Made by a program: the position numbers and the translations under genes. DNA of 28,456 nucleotides from a virus, in the IMG/VR virus record IMGVR_UViG_3300031578_000261, positions 1-28,456 of that record; one strand, written 5' to 3'. A model generated the notes under the pieces. The model ran no database searches. It had not been told where the DNA came from and worked only from the letters and a program-made list of their open reading frames with translations. Positions 1 to 6,496 of the stretch are shown here, piece by piece. The stretch's first letter is position 1; every line of letters starts with the position of its first letter.

Positions 1-147
1 CGGGCAGTGGTTGGGACACAATGCACTGAGATGGCGCTGTGAGGGGGCTGTGCGGGGGCCTGTGAGGCTCTTGGCGCTGCAACGCAGACACGGCGCGGCA
101 GAGGCGCGTGCGCGCGTGGCATGAGATGGGCTATCATTCTACCCCAA

Positions 148-170
148 TTGCAAATGAGAATCATTCGCAA
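148..170. promoter_or_regulatory. Fur/Mur-box-like palindrome, copy 1
   Basis: The core at 155-169 reads TGAGAATCATTCGCA, a 7-1-7 inverted repeat with one mismatched pair. It resembles the Fur-family consensus TGATAATNATTATCA. The flanking TTGCA on the left and CGCAA on the right extend the dyad, as in alphaproteobacterial Fur/Mur sites. Bases 148-166 form a perfect 19-bp inverted repeat with 312-330. A bacterial metal-sensing regulator binding here is inference from sequence similarity only. Confidence 0.45.
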
Positions 171-237
171 CTAGCGTGCTGCAACGCAGAAATACTGCGC
201 AAAATGCAACCTAAAAGCATCGTAATTTGCTAAGGCA

Positions 238-266
238 TTGATAATGCACAATATGTTTATTAACAT
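238..266 (+). promoter_or_regulatory. Candidate sigma70-type promoter for the structural operon
   Basis: TTGATA at 238-243 (5 of 6 match to the -35 consensus) is followed after exactly 17 bases by TAACAT at 261-266 (4 of 6 match to the -10 consensus), within an AT-rich island in otherwise GC-rich DNA. It points toward the terminase genes, about 230 bases upstream of the first start codon. The second Fur-like box would lie about 40 bases downstream of the predicted transcription start. This is a consensus match by eye and needs experimental support. Confidence 0.3.
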
Positions 267-308
267 AATGCACATTATATGCACTACGGGGTATCGCGGC
301 GCGCCAAT

Positions 309-323
309 TGAGAATGATTCTCA
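309..323. promoter_or_regulatory. Fur-box-like palindrome, copy 2
   Basis: TGAGAATGATTCTCA is a perfect 7-1-7 palindrome centred on G316. It differs from the Fur consensus TGATAATNATTATCA only at one symmetric pair of positions. It continues rightward as TTTGCAA, so that 312-330 is the exact reverse complement of 148-166. It lies between the candidate promoter and the terminase genes, where a bound repressor could block transcription. The binding protein is not encoded in the window; if functional it would be a host regulator. Confidence 0.5.
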
Positions 324-491
324 TTTGCAACTGGGCAGGCTGGCAGGATCGGCTGAAACCCCCCCCCACGGGGCGGTCGGCGGCGGCGGGCGTGTATATA
401 TACAAAATCACATACACGAAGCCCCCCCCCCGGCCCCCTTGCTAAAAAACCAAACATGCCATAAAATTTTTGAAAATTAACAGGAGATAAG

Positions 492-992
492 ATGGCTGGA
501 AAAGCGCTGAAGCGCAGAATCCTTGCGGATGTCGCTGCTAATGGCGGCGCTGACTGGTTGTATGATCAGATTGCCAGCGGTGTCACTGTGGCTGAGTTGG
601 CGCGGGCTTATGGTTGTTCGCGGAGTTATATCAGCCGCTCGATCAACAGTGTTCCTGAATACAAGGTTGCTTTGGACAGCGCGCGCGAGGAGGCGGCTGA
701 CGCGCTTGTTGAGCAGGGTCTTGAAATGGTTGATAGCCTCAACGGCGAAAGCAGCACCAATGAGATTGCTGCCACTCGTGAAAAGGTGAATTTTCGCAAG
801 TTTATGGCTGGTAGCATGAACCAGGCCAAGTATGGGACGCGGCCCCAGAGCAATGTCACGATCAGCATTGGTGATATGCACTTGGACGCCCTGCGGAAGG
901 TGAATAGCGAGGTGGCGGCTATTGAGGCTGAGGATCGGGAGCGTGAGGCGCAATTGATTGATGCTGACTATAAGGATGTCAGCGATGACTGA
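492..992 (+). CDS. terS: Terminase small subunit (DNA recognition)
   Basis: A 166-residue protein placed directly before the large terminase. Small terminase subunits form rings that recognise the viral packaging site and hand DNA to the large subunit. Residues about 28-52 (SGVTVAELARAYGCSRSYIS) look like a helix-turn-helix of the type found at the N-terminus of small terminases, followed by a helical, charged middle region and an acidic tail that could contact the motor. The start is supported by AGGAGA seven bases upstream. The stop overlaps the next gene by 8 nt. The family assignment rests on the HTH, the size and the position, so it is likely but not certain. Confidence 0.72.
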   Translation: MAGKALKRRILADVAANGGADWLYDQIASGVTVAELARAYGCSRSYISRSINSVPEYKVALDSAREEAADALVEQGLEMVDSLNGESSTNEIAATREKVNFRKFMAGSMNQAKYGTRPQSNVTISIGDMHLDALRKVNSEVAAIEAEDREREAQLIDADYKDVSDD

Positions 993-1197
993 CGAGAATG
1001 ATATTCTTGGTCGGCCCCCGGCGCGCAAGCCTCCCGTGGAGGATGACGTGATAAGCGGCCCCAGTTTTGAGGAGTTGTGCAGGCCCGTGAGTGCGAAGGT
1101 GATCACGGGGGCGCGCATGGCGCTTACGAGCGAGTTGGGTGCGATACAGCAGCAACGCAGGAATATAAAGATTCCGAAGGTGAGGAATAAGTGGTGA
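985..1197 (+). CDS. Small hypothetical protein between the terminase subunits
   Basis: A 70-residue protein that I do not recognise. I place the start at the ATG overlapping the end of the small terminase (stop at 990-992); an ATG at 958 is in frame but lies deeper inside the upstream gene. The N-terminal third is acidic and proline-rich and the C-terminus is basic (ends IPKVRNKW). It overlaps the large terminase start by 7 nt, so the three genes are probably translationally coupled. The position suggests a packaging accessory role, which is inference. Confidence 0.55.
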   Translation: MTDENDILGRPPARKPPVEDDVISGPSFEELCRPVSAKVITGARMALTSELGAIQQQRRNIKIPKVRNKW

Positions 1198-2594
1198 GCC
1201 AGCCCAACCCGTTTGAGGAGTTTGTCAGCGAGTATCGCGATGATCCTGTGAAGTTTGTGGTTGAGGTTTTGGGTGCGACGCCCTTGCCGTATCAGGCGGA
1301 GTTTTTGCAGGCGATTGCTGACGGCGAGCGCAAGATGTCGGTTCGGTCTGGACACGGGACGGGGAAGTCCACGTCTGCGAGCTGGGCGATGCTGTGGTAT
1401 GTGTTGCTGCGGTTTCCGAATAAGGTTGTGGTGACGGCGCCAACGAGCGGGCAGTTGTTTGATGCTTTGTTTGCGGAGTTGAAGCGGTGGATCAATGAGT
1501 TACCGAAGCAATTGCAGCCGATGCTGACTGTCAAGTCTGACCGCGTTGAGCTTGCGGCTGCGCCGTCTGAGGCGTTTATCTCGGCCAGAACGAGCCGCGC
1601 CGAGACGCCAGAAGCCCTTGCGGGTGTTCACAGCGAGAACGTGCTTCTGGTGGTGGACGAGGCGTCAGGCGTGCCTGAGAAGGTGTTTGAGGCTGCTGCG
1701 GGGTCCATGTCGGGCCACAGCGCCACGACGATCCTCTTGAGCAACCCCACACGCTCCAGCGGCACGTTCTACGAGAGCCAGACGCGCCTGGCGGGTAGCT
1801 GGTGGACGCGGCGGTGGTCGTGCGTTGACAGCCCCCTTGTGAGCGACGAGTTTGTTGACGAGATGCGGATGCGGTATGGGGAGGACAGCAACGCTTTTAG
1901 GATTCGGGTTCTTGGTGAGTTTCCGTTGGCGGATGATGACACGATCATACCGTTTCATTTGGTTGAGAGCGCAATGCACCGTGACATTGAGACAGACGAG
2001 AATGCGACGACTGTGTGGGGGTTGGATGTGGCGCGGTTTGGTTCGGACAAGACTGCGCTGGCGAAGAAGAAGGGCAGCGTTATTACTGAGGTCACTAGTT
2101 GGCAGGGTCTTGACTTGATGCAGACTGTTGGCCGGGTGAAGGCTGAGTATGACGGGCTTCCGATCAGCTTGCGGCCTGTTGAGATACTGGTTGACGTGAT
2201 TGGGATGGGCGGCGGTGTGGTGGATCGCCTGCGCGAGCTTGGTGTTCCGGTGCGGGGGATCAACGTGGGGGAAAGCCCGTCGATGGGCGACACTTATGTG
2301 AATTTGCGGGCTGAGTTGTGGTTTAAAATGCGGGGATGGCTGGAGCAGCGCGGGGCCAAGTTGCCGAAAAACGATCAACTTATTGCGGAATTGACTTCAA
2401 TCAGGTATAGTTTTGTGAGCAGCGGCAAGATGAAGGCTGAGAGCAAGGACGAGATGCGCAAGCGTGGTTTATCATCGCCGGACCTTGCTGATGCTGTCTG
2501 CCTCACGTTGGCGTCTGACGCGGCGACCGCGATGGGCGGCAAGGGTTCAAGGTGGGGTCAGCCGCTGCGGCGAAAATTAAAGGGGATTGCCTGA
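1191..2594 (+). CDS. terL: Terminase large subunit (packaging ATPase and nuclease)
   Basis: A 467-residue DNA packaging motor protein. It pumps viral DNA into the procapsid through the portal using ATP, and its nuclease domain cuts the concatemer. The Walker A motif is SGHGTGKST (residues 53-61), Walker B is VLLVVDEASG with D156 and E157, and SNPT (184-187) fits the coupling motif. The RNase H-like nuclease acidic residues are D279 (WGLDVARFG), D335 (ILVDVIG) and D431/D434 (SPDLADAV). The length is normal for the family. The start is GTG at 1191 (a second GTG follows at 1194), because the first in-frame ATG codes for residue 49, just before Walker A. GAGG lies a few bases upstream. Confidence 0.95.
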   Translation: MVSQPNPFEEFVSEYRDDPVKFVVEVLGATPLPYQAEFLQAIADGERKMSVRSGHGTGKSTSASWAMLWYVLLRFPNKVVVTAPTSGQLFDALFAELKRWINELPKQLQPMLTVKSDRVELAAAPSEAFISARTSRAETPEALAGVHSENVLLVVDEASGVPEKVFEAAAGSMSGHSATTILLSNPTRSSGTFYESQTRLAGSWWTRRWSCVDSPLVSDEFVDEMRMRYGEDSNAFRIRVLGEFPLADDDTIIPFHLVESAMHRDIETDENATTVWGLDVARFGSDKTALAKKKGSVITEVTSWQGLDLMQTVGRVKAEYDGLPISLRPVEILVDVIGMGGGVVDRLRELGVPVRGINVGESPSMGDTYVNLRAELWFKMRGWLEQRGAKLPKNDQLIAELTSIRYSFVSSGKMKAESKDEMRKRGLSSPDLADAVCLTLASDAATAMGGKGSRWGQPLRRKLKGIA

Positions 2595-3127
2595 TGGCGG
2601 AACGTAAGTTTTTAGATTTTCTTGATATGTTTGACGGCGGCGGCGCTGGTCAGATGGGCGACAAGTTCGAGGGCGGTGGGCTTATCTCCGCACTGGGCAA
2701 CTTGGTGGCATCGCCCTACGGCTCACAGGACGAAGAGCGTAAGAAGGCCCGCATGGCGTTCTACGGTCCTAGCGTGCAGCCCACGTTGTCCACGCAGTCC
2801 GTCAATGGCACTCCTCAGCGCAACTACGACGGGTCAGGCATGACCCCCGCGACTGCTTACGTTGGCACTCCTCAGCGCAACTACGACGGGTCAGGCATGA
2901 CCCCCGCGACTGCTTACGTTGGCCCGATGCCGCCCGTCAACGCCACTTCCCAGCGCAACATCGTGGGGTCAGGCATGAACCCCCTGAATGCTTACGTTGA
3001 CCCGATGCAGCGCTTTGCGGAGGACTTGATTGAGATGTATGGGCCGGACACTGCCAACATGGTTCTGAATAGTGGGATAGCCGATCAGGCTTTCCGATCC
3101 TACGTTGAGCGCGGGTATAAGTTTTGA
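2594..3127 (+). CDS. Hypothetical protein with tandem 19-residue repeats
   Basis: A 177-residue protein of unknown function. The start is the ATG in the TGATG junction with the large terminase, with AAGGGG 10-15 bases upstream; an earlier in-frame codon at 2552 lies inside the terminase. The middle holds two identical 19-residue repeats (GTPQRNYDGSGMTPATAYV) and a third, diverged copy (ATSQRNIVGSGMNPLNAYV). The C-terminal 40 residues look like a compact helical segment (EDLIEMYGPDTANMVLNSG). Glycine-rich, low-complexity N-terminus. It sits between packaging and head-tail genes, so a minor virion role is possible but unproven. Confidence 0.7.
   Translation: MAERKFLDFLDMFDGGGAGQMGDKFEGGGLISALGNLVASPYGSQDEERKKARMAFYGPSVQPTLSTQSVNGTPQRNYDGSGMTPATAYVGTPQRNYDGSGMTPATAYVGPMPPVNATSQRNIVGSGMNPLNAYVDPMQRFAEDLIEMYGPDTANMVLNSGIADQAFRSYVERGYKF
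2807..2998 (+). repeat. 57-bp tandem coding repeat
   Basis: The first two units, 2807-2863 and 2864-2920, are identical over 57 bp and directly abutting. A diverged third unit lies at 2942-2998 after a 21-bp spacer. Each encodes 19 residues around SQRN/PQRN...GSGM.P..AYV and keeps the frame. Perfect identity of the first two units points to recent duplication or gene conversion. Confidence 0.9.
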
Positions 3128-3140
3128 AAAGGATGTTTTG

Positions 3141-3233
3141 ATGAAAGCACCAGTGTTCAAGACCTGCAAGGGCTGCCCAACCCCCGCCGCGTGCAAGCGC
3201 GCTGGCAAGTGCTTGGGTAAGAGGCGCAAGTAG
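3141..3233 (+). CDS. Tiny Cys/Lys-rich protein (30 aa)
   Basis: A 30-residue reading frame. It has AAAGGA upstream of its ATG and starts 13 nt after the previous stop. The product has four cysteines (C9, C12, C18, C24) with a CxGC pair near the start (TCKGCPTPAACK) and ends in a very basic tail GKRRK. This could be a small zinc-binding or nucleic-acid-binding protein, but the spacing matches no family I can name. Its TAG stop shares one G with the GTG start of the next gene. Tiny basic proteins at this place are common in marine phages. Confidence 0.6.
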   Translation: MKAPVFKTCKGCPTPAACKRAGKCLGKRRK

Positions 3234-3385
3234 TGGGCCTGTATAGCAACATTGCCGCCAAGAAAAAGCGCATTGCCGCTGGGTCTGGCGAGAAGATGCG
3301 TAAGGTCGGCAGCAAGGGCGCTCCGACTGCTAAAGCGTTCAAGCAGGCCGCCAAGACAGCGAAGAAGCCGAAGGACAAAAAGTAG
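3233..3385 (+). CDS. Tiny lysine-rich conserved phage protein (50 aa)
   Basis: A 50-residue, strongly basic protein starting at a GTG that overlaps the preceding TAG stop (TAGTG). The core motif KRIAAGSGEKMRK followed by GAPTAKAFKQAAKTAKK resembles a short conserved protein I recognise from many marine podovirus genomes, usually left unannotated. It has no hydrophobic core, so it is probably a flexible, nucleic-acid-associated or internal virion peptide; this is inference. It ends in another TAGTG overlap with the next gene. Confidence 0.65.
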   Translation: MGLYSNIAAKKKRIAAGSGEKMRKVGSKGAPTAKAFKQAAKTAKKPKDKK

Positions 3386-3738
3386 TGGGCGTATTGGATT
3401 TCTTTGGCCGCGAGGCTGGTCAGCGTCGGCGCGCTGCGCTTGACGAATTTGGCCGTGACATTGAATATTACGTCCCGTCTGGGCTTCGGCCAGCTGTGGG
3501 CTTGCTTGCTGAGATGACGCCGAACCGCGCCAATGAGCGCGCCGCTATGGCATCCGACCGCATGTTTCAGCCTGACCGCACTGTTGGGCAGCGTGTCGGC
3601 GATTTCGGAGAGATGGTGTCTGAGGTCGCTGCCGGGGCTGCGGCCATGCTTGGCGTTAGCGCGCTGGATGTGGAATCGGCTATGGCCCAAGGGCACCAGC
3701 CACCACAACCTCAGGGCCTATTAGGAGGCGTTCAGTAA
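3385..3738 (+). CDS. Hypothetical virion-associated protein
   Basis: A 117-residue protein starting at a GTG that overlaps the preceding TAG. The N-terminus MGVLDFFGREAGQRRRAALDE is amphipathic and basic; the centre (residues about 35-75) carries LLAEMTPNRANERAAMASDR; a hydrophobic, alanine-rich helix (VSEVAAGAAAMLGVSALDV) follows, then a proline/glutamine tail. I do not recognise a named family, though similar proteins occur in this place in marine phages. Its stop overlaps the adaptor gene by 1 nt (TAATG), with AGGAGG upstream. A minor structural or ejection role is possible but not shown. Confidence 0.6.
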   Translation: MGVLDFFGREAGQRRRAALDEFGRDIEYYVPSGLRPAVGLLAEMTPNRANERAAMASDRMFQPDRTVGQRVGDFGEMVSEVAAGAAAMLGVSALDVESAMAQGHQPPQPQGLLGGVQ

Positions 3739-4361
3739 TGCCGATCACAACATACACAGAGCTGAAGGCGGCTATTGCGGATTTCCTCAACCGCGATGAC
3801 CTATCGGCGGTAGTGCCGACATTCATTTCGCTGGCAGAGGCGGACATTCAGCGCCGCGTGCGCCACTGGCGCATGGAAAAGCGCAGCGCGGCTGAGTTGG
3901 ACACGCAGTATAGCGCCATCCCCGCTGACTTCGTTGAGGTGATCCGGTTTTACGTTACATCTGGTGACACAAAGCCTCTGGAGTTGATTAGCCAGGGCGA
4001 GTTGCTGGATCGCAAGCGCAAGAGCCTCAACACAAGCGGATCGCCATCGTATTACGCCCTGACGGCGGGGGAGTTGGAAATCTACCCCGTGCCGGATGGC
4101 ACATACAACGTCGAGCTTTATTACATCTCGCGCATCCCATCGCTGAGTGACAGCAACGCCTCAAACTGGCTGCTGGATCAGTATCAGGACGCCTACCTTT
4201 ACGGCGCGCTGGTTCACTCGGCCCCCTACCTCAAGGATGACGCCCGCGCCACTGTGTGGGCGGCTTTGTATCAGAGCGCCATTGATGCTATAAATACTGA
4301 AAGCGAAAAGAGCAAATATGGTGGCTCTGGTCGCCGAATGAAAATTAGGGGGCTATCATGA
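3738..4361 (+). CDS. Head-tail adaptor (connector) protein
   Basis: A 207-residue protein resembling phage adaptor proteins that form a ring beneath the portal and join it to the tail. The N-terminal helical segment (ELKAAIADFLNRDDLSAVVPTFISLAEADIQRRVRHWRME) is characteristic of this group, as are the central stretch IPADFVEVIRFYV and the later LEIYPVPDGTYNVELYYI and YLYGALVHSAPYLKDD. It starts in a TAATG junction with AGGAGG 10 bases upstream and ends in an ATGA overlap with the next gene. The family assignment is from remembered sequence pattern plus position, with no single diagnostic motif. Confidence 0.72.
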   Translation: MPITTYTELKAAIADFLNRDDLSAVVPTFISLAEADIQRRVRHWRMEKRSAAELDTQYSAIPADFVEVIRFYVTSGDTKPLELISQGELLDRKRKSLNTSGSPSYYALTAGELEIYPVPDGTYNVELYYISRIPSLSDSNASNWLLDQYQDAYLYGALVHSAPYLKDDARATVWAALYQSAIDAINTESEKSKYGGSGRRMKIRGLS

Positions 4362-4744
4362 GCTTTTCAAACACATTTGAAACCCGCATCCTGACTTGGT
4401 TGCTTACCGGGGACAGTGCCACGCGCCCCACGGCGTGGCATCTCGCGCTCTTTACGTCGAATCCTGACGAAGACGGCAGCGGCACAGAAGTCAGCACGTC
4501 TGGCACGGCATACGCTCGCCAGGCTGCCGCGTTCACTGTTTCGGGCAACACAGCCTCAAACAGCGCCGCAATTGAGTTTCCGACAGCCACGGCGTCTTAC
4601 GGCACTGTCAGCCACGTGGGTGTCTACGATGCGTCTACTGGCGGCAACCTGATCGCCTATGCGGCTCTGACGGCATCTAAGGCCATCGACACGGGTGACG
4701 TTCTCCGCGTTCCAGCAGGCGACCTAGACATCACATTGGATTGA
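4358..4744 (+). CDS. Tail/fibre-associated structural protein (Gp80-like)
   Basis: A 128-residue beta-rich protein resembling small phage tail-fibre or appendage proteins. The pattern is a short N-terminal helix (FSNTFETRILTWLL), then WHLALFTSNPDEDGSG, YARQAAAF and SHVGVYDASTGGNLIAYAAL, ending in a strand-rich tail (GDVLRVPAGDLDITLD). The order of an N-terminal linker followed by LALFTS and VGVYDA is typical of this group. It overlaps the adaptor stop (ATGA) and is followed four bases later by the first fibre gene. It is probably an attachment or joining protein of the tail, by context. Confidence 0.6.
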   Translation: MSFSNTFETRILTWLLTGDSATRPTAWHLALFTSNPDEDGSGTEVSTSGTAYARQAAAFTVSGNTASNSAAIEFPTATASYGTVSHVGVYDASTGGNLIAYAALTASKAIDTGDVLRVPAGDLDITLD

Positions 4745-4747
4745 TAG

Positions 4748-5653
4748 ATGACCAGCATCACGACCCGCTCCGGCAAAGGTTCACCTCTCACGCACGACGA
4801 GGTGGACGCGAACTTTACCAACCTGAACGCGGACAAGCTGGAGATTTCCGGCGGCACCGTCACGGGCAACCTGGGCGTCACGGGCAACCTCACCGTGGAC
4901 ACCAACACGCTGTTGGTAAATGCGGCGACTAATCGGGTGGGGATTGGGGTGAGTAGTCCTGCGGTTTTGTTGGACGTTTTGGGCGATGGCCTCATCCAGA
5001 GGCTGAGAAGCACGACTTCCACCGCCGCATACCTTCGCTTCGACGGGACGGGGACAAGTTTTCCCTACGTTGGCCTGCTTAACGGCATTGGGACATTCGG
5101 GAACACTGACGCAAGCCCAATCCGCTTCATGACCAACAGCTCCGAGCGTATGCGCATCACCTCCACAGGATCGGTGGGGATTGGGACGAGTAGTCCTGCT
5201 GCAACGCTTGACGTGGCTGGCACAGGCGCTGTTAAGGTTCCTGTCGGCACAGACGCGCAAAGACCATCCGCCGTTACTGGACTGTTTCGATTTAACACAA
5301 CGTCTGGAGCCTTTGAGGGCTATGACGGCAGTGCTTGGGGAAGCATTGGCGGTGGCGGCGCTGGTGCTAAGGCGTGGGTGAACTTAAATGGCACAGGGAC
5401 GGTTGCCATTCGCGAGAGTTTTAACGTGTCCAGCATCACGGACAACGGGGCGGGGAATTATACGGTTAATTTTGCTACTGCGATGGATGACGCCAACTAC
5501 GTTGTGGCTGGTAGCGCAGGTGCCACCATTGCTCAGCTGATCATGAGTCCCACAAGCATTGCAACCCAGCTTGCGGGTTCAGCGGGGATCATTATTAGTA
5601 ACACAGCAACCCTTGCTGATAACCCGTTAGTTAATGTAGTCATCACCCGCTAA
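4748..5653 (+). CDS. Tail fibre / receptor-binding protein 1
   Basis: A 301-residue protein with fibre-like composition (G, S, T, N and V rich). Residues about 1-30 (TRSGKGSPLTHDEVDANFTNLNADK) form the typical attachment-end motif of phage fibres in which DEVDxNFTNLN precedes the shaft. Two shaft motifs of the type VGIGxSSPxxxLDV occur around residues 65 and 142, a pattern seen in trimeric beta-structured fibres. The C-terminal 110 residues (after a glycine stretch GGGGAGAK) form a beta-rich domain, possibly the receptor-binding head. No S74 chaperone is present in this protein. The DNA around 4921-4990 is unusually G/T-rich compared with flanking parts of the gene, suggesting mosaic origin. 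Confidence 0.75.
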   Translation: MTSITTRSGKGSPLTHDEVDANFTNLNADKLEISGGTVTGNLGVTGNLTVDTNTLLVNAATNRVGIGVSSPAVLLDVLGDGLIQRLRSTTSTAAYLRFDGTGTSFPYVGLLNGIGTFGNTDASPIRFMTNSSERMRITSTGSVGIGTSSPAATLDVAGTGAVKVPVGTDAQRPSAVTGLFRFNTTSGAFEGYDGSAWGSIGGGGAGAKAWVNLNGTGTVAIRESFNVSSITDNGAGNYTVNFATAMDDANYVVAGSAGATIAQLIMSPTSIATQLAGSAGIIISNTATLADNPLVNVVITR

Positions 5654-5666
5654 AGGGGCAGCCAAA

Positions 5667-6134
5667 ATGATCAAACGCATGATCAACTACAGCCAACACA
5701 AACTCTGGGAACGCGAGATGATCTTCAAGGATCAGCACAAGGACTTGCCGCAGGGCAATTACGCGATCCTGTGGGAAGACCCTGCCGCCCCTGACGAACC
5801 CGCCAAGGTAACTCGTCCAAGTCCAACATGGCTGGCTATGGCAATGCACGGTGGCATCCTGCCGCCTGTCGAGGTCTACCACGCGCTGCGCGAGGACGAG
5901 GAGCGCGATGGTTTTATCCGCCACACTCGCGGCCACTCGCTGCACGAGACGCCGCCTGTCCCGGCCATGACTGAGGAAGAGGCGATGGAGTATCTGATTA
6001 CGAAGGACATCCCGCCACGGGTGTGGCGCGACTATCAGGGTAACCGTAGTATTTTGCGAATTGTTCCTGTAGAATTGGTGCCGACTGATAAATCGTATCG
6101 TAACGCTTGGAAAATCAATCAGGAGGCCGCGTAA
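5667..6134 (+). CDS. Fibre-cluster protein with a FRxAW-type end motif
   Basis: A 155-residue, hydrophilic protein between fibre genes. No catalytic motif is visible. The last 20 residues (VPTDKSYRNAWKINQEAA) match the P-x-D-[RK]-x-[FY]-R-x-A-W motif that also opens the next protein (VPQDRTFRGAWQFN), so the two adjacent genes share a short element. AAAGGGG precedes the start. It may be a fibre assembly factor or an appendage protein; I infer this from the neighbours. The stop overlaps the next start by 1 nt (TAATG). Confidence 0.6.
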   Translation: MIKRMINYSQHKLWEREMIFKDQHKDLPQGNYAILWEDPAAPDEPAKVTRPSPTWLAMAMHGGILPPVEVYHALREDEERDGFIRHTRGHSLHETPPVPAMTEEEAMEYLITKDIPPRVWRDYQGNRSILRIVPVELVPTDKSYRNAWKINQEAA

Positions 6135-6487
6135 TGGCTCAGACGCTCATCAACATTAACGGCGACGTTCGTGACCCCGCCTCTCTGACCGTGCCGCAGG
6201 ACCGCACGTTTCGGGGCGCTTGGCAGTTTAACGGCAGTGCAGTGGAAGTTGACATGGCTGCTGCTCGTGACATTCACCGCGACAACCTTCGTGCAGAGCG
6301 CGCGCCCCGCTTGGAGGCGTTGGATGTTGACTACATGAAGGCGCTCGAAGACGCGGACACGGCTGCGCAGCAAGGGATTGCGAGCGTTAAGCAATCGCTT
6401 CGCAACGTAACTTCGGACGCGCGCATTGAGGCTGCTTCAACGCCGGAAGAGTTGACCGCTCTGACGCTTGATGTGCTTCTGGGGTAA
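6134..6487 (+). CDS. Tail fibre assembly-type protein
   Basis: A 117-residue protein. I choose the ATG in the TAATG junction rather than an in-frame codon at 6107 inside the previous gene. It carries VPQDRTFRGAWQFNG at residues about 18-32 and then a helical stretch AARDIHRDNLRAERAPRLEALDVDYMKALEDADT, a pattern I associate with small proteins encoded beside phage tail fibres, some annotated as fibre assembly proteins. The C-terminus (DARIEAASTPEELTAL) is likewise typical. The role as a chaperone or small fibre component is inferred. Confidence 0.62.
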   Translation: MAQTLININGDVRDPASLTVPQDRTFRGAWQFNGSAVEVDMAAARDIHRDNLRAERAPRLEALDVDYMKALEDADTAAQQGIASVKQSLRNVTSDARIEAASTPEELTALTLDVLLG

Positions 6488-6496
6488 GGCATCCAG

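Larger units (their letters stand above)
1..491. other. Non-coding left region upstream of the terminase genes
   Basis: No convincing gene lies in these 491 bases. They hold a 13-bp direct repeat (GCTGCAACGCAGA at 76-88 and 178-190), two Fur-like palindromes, an AT-rich stretch around 190-285 with a repeated ATAATGCACA (241-250 and 265-274), a small inverted repeat TATGTT/AACATA (252-269), and C-runs of 9 (359-367) and 10 (422-431). Lying directly before the terminase genes, this is a plausible place for a packaging start site or genome end and for the promoter of the structural operon. Both roles are inferred from position; nothing in the sequence proves either. Confidence 0.6.

Noticed and set aside
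211-480. Overlapping 68- and 80-codon frames in the left non-coding region
   Set aside because: Both run through the Fur-like box and the poly-C tracts, have no ribosome site and give products of mixed, low-complexity composition.
477-1355. 292-codon minus-strand frame opposite the terminase genes
   Set aside because: It is antisense to the small terminase, the linker gene and the large terminase; its composition (L, R, S and H-rich) has no motif and its start has no ribosome site. Frames of this kind arise easily in GC-rich DNA.
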